A DNA stretch of 64,000 bases from Diplocarpon mali. Lineage: Eukaryota; Ascomycota; Leotiomycetes; Helotiales; Drepanopezizaceae. The notes beneath the pieces were generated by a model. It was not told the DNA's origin. It did not search any database and saw nothing but the letters and a program-made list of their open reading frames with translations. Positions 54,701 to 64,000 of the stretch are shown here, one piece after another. Where the stretch lies: assembly GCA_024741835.1 (NCBI GenBank), contig JAENRP010000222.1, positions 3,896-67,895 on the forward strand. The letters run 5' to 3'. Both the position numbers and the translations under genes were made by a program. The first letter of the stretch is position 1. The number at the start of each line of letters is the position of its first letter.

Positions 54701-57236
54701 CGTGGCAACCTCTTTAGCATCCCAGACCTTGTTTTGATTTGGGCATAAGAGCTTGCCAAATCCTACAATCCAGAAAATGATGAAGCCGTTGATGAACAAG
54801 ATGATGAAGCACAGTACCAGCTTTTCCCTCCATGCCATGCGGACATCGGGCCGTTTCATACGACCGAAGAATCTCAGGGCGAACGAGGGAACCCAGAATG
54901 TAAGCCCCCAAACAAAGCCAATCCAGATGCGACGACTTTGCGTCAAGTCGGAAGTCGTTATACTCTTAGGTTCGGCCAGTTCCGGATCCATGTCAGCGAC
55001 AAGCTCACCCATTTCGTTGGTGTAGAAGACTTGGCCCTTCATGTTATCGCCCTTGAACCCGAGACCATAGTCTCCATTGGAGACAATGCGGTTAGTTGCA
55101 GCGACCGAACGAGCACCCAATGTACTCCTGGCCAATGTAGCTGAGCTGTGTTTACGGCCAAGAAGTCCGTCGCGGCTCCCTTGTGGCGTCAGTTCGTTCA
55201 TGGGAGGGAAGAAACCGCTCCCATTGTGAGGAGCGCCAGAGTATCCAGTGTCCATGCCGTCGCCGAGAATAGCAGCAGGTCCAGCAAAGCCTTGATTGTC
55301 AGAGGGTTTCAGATCAAGCATCCCCTCAGCTTCCCACCAGGCGTTTTCACGCATCCAGATGCGCTCTTTTCCAACCACGACCTCGCCATTACTCCATCCA
55401 CGCTCCATGATCCAGCTTTCGATCGCATCCTTGCCGTCTTTACACCCGAGAGGGGAATATCGCTGACAGAATTCGTCGAGATCGAAATCGGCAGTGAAGT
55501 CCAAGTTCTTATTCCTCCTGTTCGCCCACTCAGGAAGTCGCCACGAGCGAAGTTGTCTGGAAACGGTCCCCGCAGACCAGGCGGATGTCATTGACGGCAA
55601 GGCAGCTAAGCTGGCAGGAGATTCGTCTGTAGGGTGAAGCGAGAGGTGATACCACACACGACTGCTTCCCAGAACGGCTGGCAAATCAATACGGCCTTGC
55701 CGCCCCACGTTGACACCCTCTCCCTCTACGGGGAAGAGAATCTTTTTCAAGAATCCATCCTCTTCGCCTTCTCTGCCGACCTTTTCGAGGACAGCTTCGC
55801 GTCTCTCCAGCTCGTGCTCACGCTCTTTACCAGCAGGCCCAGTCATTATCCCGAGATCCGGACCGGCCTCCGATACTGCATTTTGCATCTCTCGCAGAAC
55901 GGAAGAGCCTGCGGCGACCACGTCGACCCCGTCCTCCTTCATCTCGAAATTGATGCCCTGCGTGTCATCAAAGACTCCACGCATGGCCGCCGCTTTGCCA
56001 AGCGTTACATTTGGAATCTCCAATACCGTGATGCAGACAGTATCGCCATTATCTTCCTCGGTGTTAGGAGTTCTGGAACCTGGCTCGCCATCTGCCGAGT
56101 CGCCGTCCCTCATCCGGGCCATTTCGGCTGTGATGGCTTCATTCGCTTTGAGAATGACCCAATCAACCAGTGCCTCGTACAGTCCACCGATCAAAGTCTC
56201 CCGTTCGGAGGTCGAGCATTGGCGTATCAGGACATCTGGTTCGAGACCTAGCAGCCCTCCAACATCTTCACAGACCTCTTCTAAAGCGTCCTCGTCTATA
56301 TTGAAGGTCAAGGTATCACCGAGTTTGAGCAGACCGGCCAGGATGGAAATCAGACTCCGGTGGGCCGCGCCTTTGATTCCTATTTCCTTTAAAGAAGCTC
56401 TGAAGTCGTCGGCAGCGGCGGCGTCATCGGCCGTTGGTAAATACGAAGGCGGATCGTATGTGCCAGACTTTGCCAGAAGAGCGTAGCTAGAGGCGTGTTT
56501 CAATCCTAGAAATTCTCGTTCTGCGGGTGTCGAGGCAGATGTGAGGAGGTAGTAGAAGACATCAAAAGCTCGATATCCGGCCTCCGCAGGGATGTTCAAG
56601 AGAGCCTTTCCTGTGTCGATCCCACCCTCCGACAGAGCCAGGGACGCAGCGGTCAAGTTTCCCGCGAGCGTGAGGGTCAATGTGACAGCGAGAGCGGATT
56701 GACGAGCGGTCGAGTGGTTGTGTGGGGATATAGAATGGATAAAGGGCCTAAGTGCGTTGAGGGCGGTATATACGGAAGATGGAATAGACAAGGGAAGTGT
56801 TTCGAGAAAAGGAACCAGAACTGAGGGCGTAGAATCGTGTAGAGAGCTACGATCTCAGTTAGTACATTTCTGGTTGGCATGAAGTAGAGAGCTCCTACCC
56901 CAGGATAATGCATCCATCCTCGGCACGGCGTCGTGCATGTTCCCAGGCTCGAGCAGACAAGGCTGCGTCGACCGTACCGCCTGTCCGTCCTTCGTGGTTG
57001 GTTTGAGAGGCAGTAAGCCAAGTATTGACTACCATAGAGCTGCTCGCGTCTAGCCGATATGGTTGACTCGATGTATATATTGTGTGAACAGCGTTCAGGA
57101 GGGTGGTGGTTGAGACTTGCGTGGACTGCTGGCTAGCCGGGTTGGGGTTCCGATGTCCTTGAGCCGAGGAGGTCGTCGAATACATAGACGTCCGGTTATT
57201 GCCCGCCATCATGTTTGGATGGGAGATGTGGTCCAT
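51751..57236 (-). CDS. csmB: chitin synthase with myosin-like domain, class VI/VII type (CsmB-like)
   Basis: Membrane enzyme polymerising GlcNAc from UDP-GlcNAc into chitin at growing tips and septa. Exons 56899-57236, 53184-56846 and 51751-53134 (introns 52 and 49 bp) give 1794 aa if M-D-H-I-S-H-P is the start; M-M-A-G-N-N eight residues later is an alternative. The first ~750 residues are a reduced myosin-head-like region without a P-loop GESGSGKT. A hydrophobic pair (~770-840), a cytochrome-b5-like segment ([12 protein letters not shown], ~840) and the glycosyltransferase-2 core follow. Core motifs: [19 protein letters not shown] (~1260); G-E-D-R-Y-L-T (~1375); Q-R-R-R-W (~1415). Membrane helices follow, then a proline/glycine/serine-rich tail and a DEK_C-type end ([12 protein letters not shown]). 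Divergently paired with the class V gene. Confidence 0.95.
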
Positions 57237-59768
57237 CCCTCTAGCTTGAAGCCTTTTGTTGATTTTGGAGGAATACCCGAGCCGAGTTTGCCTCAATGCT
57301 CCCTGCACAGATTCTGATCTCCCAACACCTCGCAGATGGTGATTATAGCTTCAGCACGAAATGTACTTTTGATTCGGGGACCAAGGAATTCGATCGTTCG
57401 GGAAAGTATTGAGAGGCTGGCTTGGACAATGATCGCTGAGCAACAGGCTGACTAGAGTTGCAAAAGCGGGATTCGGAGACAGCAAGAGGCGTTGGAACGA
57501 GCATGCGACGTATTAAAGAGGCTACAATAGGAAAGAAGAAAGCGACATGGGGATCGCCAAAACGAATGAGGCGATTTCGAGGAGAGAAAAGGTCGATGGA
57601 TAGGAAGCAGGACTCAGGGCGATCGATCAGTTGTGGAAGAGTCCTATGTAAGTCAACCATTTGTCCCTAGATGCAGTACGGACAGCCGGAACGTGCCGAC
57701 CACGCTGGCAGATTGAACCCCTGAATGGAAATTTTCAATTCGAGGATCTAAGCCGCACCCCAAGACACTCGATATGCAGGACAGGGGGAAGGGGGCTCAA
57801 TACGAGTTCCATACGCAGGCTGCTCTTAGAGTATCCAAACATATACAGTACAGGTACCGAGTACCTATTCAGAGGATAACTTCGCCACCTGCTGCCATTA
57901 TGGAGAGTATCTTTAGCTCCGACCATTCCTAGAGAGAGAGAGAGAGAGAGGGGTTCGGCGGAAATACGATCTTGCTTGGTGCAACGGGCGCTGTATTGGT
58001 ATTTTCGTTTGTTTATTTGTTTGTTTGTTTATTTTGGGCATCGTGCTCTACGAATACGGTGCCTTTTTCCCTTGTAGGGACAGGTAGTCTACCGTAACGT
58101 CTACACGCCTCAGATAGAGACACAGGTAGCAAAGTAAGGTGCCGTACTGTCCGTAGTTCACGGACATGACGAAGAACGAGCAACGCCACCGAGCGTCAGC
58201 TGCAACGATCATGATCGACATCTCCGGAGAAAGCTCGCGTTGAGTCTCAGGCGAAAGACGTGCCGATCGTCTCGAACGGGTGGTGGGTGTGCCTGTGTTC
58301 GCCGCTGGTGACATGAGATGGGAGGTGAAATGTGGAAGAAGAACAGGGAGAGAGAGGCCAGGCAGGATTGTGCAGTCGAGGGGCATCTCAGTTCCCCTAC
58401 CCAGCTGGGAGTAGGTGCTCGTCAGGTAGTATAAAGAAGGCAGCCCCACCGTACGAAACATTCAGCCCGATTCCATTGTCCGAAGTACTACGGTACGTCT
58501 ACGAATACCGGATGTTACCGACGGCGTCTTGCCACCGCAATCCCTCCTCGAGCACTCGACGGCAACAATGGATTGGAGCTGTACTCGGACATGTATACTA
58601 CACTACACTTCATGAAAGCCATGGGCCAATTGAAACTTAGGGCGCCAGGCAAAGACACCAGGAGCCCTGGAAGGCCCCGGGAAAAGCAATCAATCTGGAG
58701 AGGTGCGACGACGAAATGACAACGAGATTGGAACGGCAGAACAGGGAGGTGAATGGAGGATCCTGCGAGATCACAGCAGAGCAATGCGTAGACAAGTGCC
58801 TTGTCAAGTTGCGAACCATCGCTGGACAAAGTGCGAGTACTTACTCGCAAGGTTGATCGAGTACCGCACAAGCAGAGTGCGAGTGAGATCTTATCTCGGG
58901 CTGGCGGGGCGGCGACGATTGGCTTTGCTGCCGCAGCCAGGGAATAAGCAAGCACTGGTGGGCATTATTATTTGCGGACATGCAGGATGGGACCTGAATT
59001 GGGATTGAATTTCTGTTGGACTCCTGTTTGGCTTCCGTGGTTATCAGTAGAGCCTTGATCAATGTTCATCGGGCATGGGTCATACTCCAAGGGGCCATGG
59101 TGCTCTCGTGAAAATGGAGTCAAGCCGGTGGACAGAAAGGCAAGGTGGGAGGAGTCAATAGCGAACAGCAATCCAAGGGGAGGCCCTCTTGCTTTTCCGA
59201 TTCCGACGCCGCTTTAGATTTCATTCCTCCCAGGGGGCAACTCGAAGTGGCGTTACTGACTCTACCAGGTAAAAGTAAAACCCAAGCCCCTCCCAAAAAT
59301 AGAGAGACTGTGCCCTACGGCGGCCGATATGAAGGCAACCCGAGCAGTTAACCGCTGGTGTGCTCGGTTTGCCTCCCTACGATTACATGAGCCTTGACCC
59401 AACGACGTTCTTCTGTTCAGCCTTCCCCACCGACGGATTCCTACGGATTGCTTCATTCTCGACACTCGCTAATCTCCTTCCATACACACACTCGCTATCC
59501 TACGGACTGGCTGGCCGACTGACTGACCTGCTATCGTCGTACCAGGTAGTTGAGGGACGCCCTCTGCAACGACCGGCTTGTTTGTCCCTGCTTCCCACCC
59601 CTTCGATACCTGGGGGACTCTGTTGGTTTCATCCCACACGACCTGCTGCGTCCTCAAGGGGCCGATCGAAGCAAGTAAGCTCTTCGAGAACGAGACAAGC
59701 AAGCAGTCCCGTGTGGAGAGGGACAACACCACCACTCCCCGGGTTTCGACCCAGATCAGATCATCAAC
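57237..59768. promoter_or_regulatory. shared divergent promoter region of two chitin synthase genes
   Basis: 2.5 kb between the start codons of the minus-strand and plus-strand chitin synthases. No gene is supported inside it. It holds a (GA)n run at 57932-57951, a TTTG/TTTA tetranucleotide run at 58007-58033 and a C/T-rich leader before 59769. The length suits two long 5' leaders or enhancer sites; specific binding sites were not identified. Confidence 0.6.
57932..57951. repeat. (GA)n microsatellite
   Basis: About ten GA units within the divergent chitin synthase promoter region. Confidence 0.85.
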
Positions 59769-62700
59769 ATGGCCTCGAACAATCAGGGAGGCGGCGGCGC
59801 CCACTCCCAATCTTCTCTACCCAGCCTGCCGGCACATCTCCAGTCCGACACCCACCTCACTGCTCATCTCGCAAGCCGTTTCCATGTTTCGTTACCGACT
59901 GCCGAGCTCTCTTCGCACGCGTTGATATGCCTCAACACTTACTCTTCATCGAGCAAGGGTCCCGATGGAGGCAAGGAGGGAAGTGCGATGGGGGGAGCAG
60001 AGGACCTGGCTGAGAAAGCATACACGAGGCTTGGAGCCCGTTCGGAGAATCAGGCCGTCGTTTTCCTGTGAGTTCCTTGATGAGAAGATTAGGGACAAGT
60101 TCGGATGTCAAACTAACTCTTGTCAGGGGCGAGTCCGGTTCAGGTAAAACTACAGTTCGCTCTCACTTGCTCTCTGCTCTGCTGAGGAAGTCTTCTACTC
60201 CGTTGTCCACCAAGCTATCTCTCGCTGCCTACGTATTCGACACGTTGACGACTACCAAAACCGCCACTACCCCAACTGCTTCGAAATCCGGTCTGTTCTT
60301 CGAGCTTCAATATGATACATCGACAACAGTAAACCCGACCCTCATTGGGGGGAAAGTTCTGGACCATAGGTTAGAGCGGAGCCGAGTGGCATCCGTTCCT
60401 ACAGGAGAGCGCAATTTCCATGTGTTGTACTACCTTTTGGCTGGCACGAGTGCGGCGGAGAAATCGCATCTCGGGCTGGATAACCCTGGGGCTACTTCCA
60501 GCGTTGCACACCCAAACCAAGCTGGGAACAGACACTCCCTAGGACATCAGCAGAAGAGATGGCGCTACCTCGGGCACCCAACTCAACTGAAGGTCGGAAT
60601 CAACGATGCTGAAGGCTTCCAATTGTTCAAGACTGCTCTCCGGAAACTCGAGTTCCCCCGCAGCGAGATTGCTGAGATCTGCCAGGTCATGGCCAGTATC
60701 CTTCACATTGGTCAACTCGAGTTTGAGGTTAGTGAAGACACTGCCATTGCCGGAGACGACAGCGGAGGGTTCTCGCACGAAGGAGGACAAATGGTTACCG
60801 CTGTACGGAACAAGGAAGTTCTTGGGATAATCGCGGCCTTCCTTGGAGTCAGTGCCCAGGACCTCCAGACAACCCTTGGCTACAAGACTAAGATTCTGCA
60901 ACGAGAACGTGTAACGGTTATGCTGGATCCCAAGGGCGCCCGAAGCAACGCCGACGAACTTGCCAGAACTCTGTACTCGCTACTCGTAGCCTACGTGATT
61001 GAGAGCATCAATCAGCGGGTCTGCGCTGTCGAGGATACAGTAGCCAACACTATCTCGATCGTGGATTTCCCCGGTTTCTCCCAGCAAAAAGCAACCGATT
61101 CCACCCTTGACCAACTCCTCAACAACGCGGCCACGGAATCGCTGTACAATTTCACACTTCAGAGTTTCTTCGAAGGCAAAGCCGAAAGGCTAGACAGCGA
61201 AGAAGTAAGCGTAGCTCCCACCAGCTATTTTGACAATTCAGACGCAGTCAAAGGGCTACTGAAACATGGCAATGGTCTCCTGAGTATCATCGATGACCAA
61301 ACGAAACGCAACAAGACTGATATTCAGCTCCTGGAAAGTCTTCGGAAGCGCTTCGATGGCAAGAACCCAGCCATCTCTGTTGGGAGTGCCACGGCCAAAC
61401 TTCCAGGCAGCAATTTTGCTACCCACAATGCAGCTGCTTCTTTCGCTGTGAGGCATTTTGCTGGTGAGGTGGAGTATCAAATTGCAGGCCTGGTAGAGGA
61501 GAATGGAGAAGTAATTTCGGGGGACTTGATGAACCTGATCTCCTCCACGAAGAGCCAGTTTGTGGGCCAGCTCTTTGGTCAAGAAGCCCTGCAAACCGTG
61601 GTTCACCCCCAAGAGAAGACAACTATTATGCAGGCTCAAGTAAGCTCGAAGCCTCTTCGAAAGCCGAGTGTGATGCGCAAGAAGGGTGACAGATCGTCCA
61701 AGTTCGTTGCTAGTGAAATCATGAAAGGTTCTCCCTTCGATGAGTCCACCGAAGATCTCGGCCACGTGAACGATGAAGCCAAGAGCAGGAGAGGACGCAA
61801 TATCGATCAAGGTGCGGCCGCTCAGTTTCTGTCTTCGCTCGACAACGTCACGAAGTCTTTGGCCGCTTATAACACCAATCCATACTTTGTATTCTGTCTC
61901 AAACCAAACGATCGTCGGATTGCCAACCAATTCGATAGTAAGTGCGTCAGAACTCAGATTCAGACTTTTGGTATTGCAGAAATAAGCCAGCGTCTGCGAA
62001 GCGCGGATTTCAGCCTTTTCCTTCCCTTTGGTGAGTTTCTCGGACTCGCTGATGCGGAGACTATACTGGTTGGTAGCGAGCGCGAAAAGGCTCAAATGAC
62101 GGTCGAGGAGAGAAAGTGGCCCGCAAATGAAGCAAAAATAGGCAACACCGGGGTCTTCTTGAGTGAACGATGCTGGTCAGAGATCGCCAAACTGGCTGAG
62201 CGGGGCTACGTCCCAGGCCGGTACCCAACGGCCTCAGAGGTTGGAGACGATATCCTCAATCCAGGCGATGCTCACAGCACTTACGGAGCATCCAAAGAAC
62301 GCCTGCTGGGCCCAGGGCTCAGCCCTGGATATGGTGACAAGAAACCTGGCTATTTTGGCAGCAATGATATCGACAATCGCTCCGAAGCCGGCGCCTCTGC
62401 TCTAGGAGGAGGCGACATGTTCCGAAACCTCGACACCAGGGAACAGATGGCGGAGAAAGGCAACGAGAAAGCCATGGTCGAGGTCGAAGAGGTCCAGGTC
62501 AGCGGCACCCGCAAGCGATGGGTATTCATGGTCTGGGTCATGACCTGGTTGGTTCCCGACTTCCTCATCCGAGTGGTGGGTCGAATGCCTCGCAAGGATG
62601 TTCGAATGGCATGGAGAGAGAAGCTTGCCATCAACATGATGATCTGGTGGGCGTGTGGCTTGGTCGTTTTTTTCATAGTTCTCTTCCCCATTTTAATTTG

Positions 62701-64000
62701 CCCCAAGCAACACGTTTACAGCGCTGCGGAATTGACCGCACACAACGGGAAAAAGGACACGGCGTATGTCTCCATTCGAGGAGTGGTTTTCAACCTCAAG
62801 GACTTCGCGCCTTCGCACTATCCGTCAATCGTTCCTCAGAAGGCCATCCTTAACTACGCGGGCTTGGATGCTACAAATCTCTTCCCAGTACAGGTCTCGG
62901 CTCTTTGCAACGGTGTTGATGGAAAGATTGATCCCTCAGTCTCGCTAGACTACTCGAACACCAACGCTACTGGCTCCGCCTCTGTTATCAGCGCTACCGA
63001 TAACAACTTCCAGTACCACGACTTTAGAGCTTGGACAAACGACAGCCGTCCGGATTGGTTCTATGAGCAAATGTTGATGCTCAAAGCCAACTACAAGAAA
63101 GGAAACATAGGATATACGGCCAGCTATGTCAAGAAATTGGCTTCCAAATCCAACTCTATCGCGATCCTCAACGGTCGCGTCTATGATTTTACCAAGTATG
63201 TCACGGGAGGCCGTAAAATCCTTACCAAGCCTGGTGAAGATCCTCCCACTGATGTCAACACTGACTTCATGGAACCCCTGGTTGTGGAACTGTTCCAACA
63301 ACAGGCCGGTAAAGACGTCACGAAGTTCTGGAATGCCTTAGCTATCGATGCAGGCATGCGCCAACGAATGACAGTTTGTCTTGACAATCTCTTTTACGTT
63401 GGAGATGTCGACACGAGAAACTCAGTCCGGTGCCAGTTCGCGGAATACTTGATCTTGGCAGTGTCTATTCTCCTTTTGACGGTGATTGGATTTAAATTCG
63501 CTGCAGCCTTGCAGTTTGGAACGAAGAATATCCCTGAGAATCTTGACAAGTTCGTCATCTGTCAAGTACCCGTCTATACCGAAGATGAGGAATCTCTCCG
63601 CCGCGCCATAGACTCAGCTGCGAGAATGAAGTATGACGACAAGCGCAAATTGCTAGTCGTCGTCTGCGACGGGATGATTATTGGACAAGGAAACGACAAG
63701 CCAACTCCACGTATCGTGCTCGACATCCTTGGTGTTTCTGAGACCGTTGACCCCGAACCTTTGAGCTTCGAATCTCTGGGCGAGGGTATGAAGCAACACA
63801 ACATGGGGAAAATCTACTCCGGCCTCTACGAGGTTCAAGGTCACATCGTGCCCTTCTTGGTCGTCGTCAAGATTGGAAAGCCTTCTGAAGTTTCACGTCC
63901 TGGCAACAGAGGTAAGCGTGATTCTCAGATGATTTTGATGAGATTCTTGAACAGAGTTCACTACAACACTGCGATGAGCCCTATGGAACTCGAAATGTAT
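59769..64000 (+). CDS. csmA: class V chitin synthase with myosin motor domain (CsmA-like), 3' truncated by window
   Basis: Tip- and septum-directed chitin synthase fused to a myosin motor head. Exon 1 is 59769-60067. A 59-bp intron (GTGAGT...TCAG) joins L to G-E-S-G-S-G-K-T-T. Exon 2 runs open from 60127 past the right edge. About 1391 codons are visible; family length suggests some 450 are missing. The motor has the P-loop at residues 101-108, [17 protein letters not shown], and switch II D-F-P-G-F (~412). At the switch I position the family's degenerate T-A-S-K-S-G appears in place of N-x-x-[14 protein letters not shown] and a second helix, a cytochrome-b5-like segment (~980) and the start of the synthase core ([14 protein letters not shown], ~1240; V-C-D-G-M-I-I) follow. 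The catalytic VDADT/EDRxL/QRRRW motifs lie outside the window. Confidence 0.95.

Overview
The window comes from a filamentous ascomycete (Pezizomycotina). The evidence is: genes split by 45-100 bp GT-AG introns with CTRAC-type branch sites; a head-to-head pair of myosin-like chitin synthase genes; Zn2Cys6 regulators; an RTA1-family membrane protein; and a Ty1/copia retrotransposon decayed in the way repeat-induced point mutation (RIP) produces (TpA-rich, many TAG/TAA in the coding strand, only transitions between the LTRs). The exact class cannot be fixed from the sequence alone.

Layout. 1-3109 is almost gene-free, with a (GA)n microsatellite and a relic of a Hal/Sat4-like protein kinase. 3110-10313 is a complete, 5-bp target-site-flanked but inactivated copia element on the minus strand. 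It carries an extra antisense zinc-binding-like reading frame between RNase H and the 3' LTR. 10.9-20 kb holds a Zn2Cys6-type regulator that lacks the first half of its zinc cluster, an unknown membrane protein, a GNAT acetyltransferase and an RTA1-like protein. 20-26 kb holds a heptamer minisatellite, a very GC-rich stretch, a secreted AA7 oligosaccharide oxidase and an intracellular GH13 alpha-amylase. 27-36 kb holds an unknown coiled-coil/tail-anchored protein, a second Zn2Cys6 gene and a secreted GH16 glucanase.

37.0-37.7 kb contains the most unusual object: a small secreted-peptide precursor made of two tandem copies of one exon-intron-exon-intron module. All its introns are phase 2. Each copy ends in Gly-Phe-Gly-Arg-Arg-Ser, a Kex2-type site. 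The two copies differ only at synonymous positions in the core, while their introns have diverged. It looks like a precursor of a processed repeat peptide (a KEP or RiPP candidate), which I do not recognise.

39-50.6 kb holds housekeeping genes: glutamate decarboxylase (with a GC-AG intron), the mitochondrial phosphate carrier, an intron-bearing tRNA-Glu(CTC) and the 60S biogenesis factor SDA1. 51.7-64 kb holds the divergent chitin synthase pair: a class VI/VII-type enzyme on the minus strand and a class V enzyme with a P-loop myosin motor on the plus strand. The class V gene runs off the right edge. There are assembly gaps at 20727-20729 and 45386-45538.

Functional links. The AA7 oxidase, GH13 amylase and GH16 glucanase, together with the two chitin synthases, concern polysaccharide breakdown or cell wall building. 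The chitin synthase pair shares one 2.5 kb promoter region and is probably co-regulated. The other genes are not obviously linked and do not form a recognisable biosynthetic cluster.
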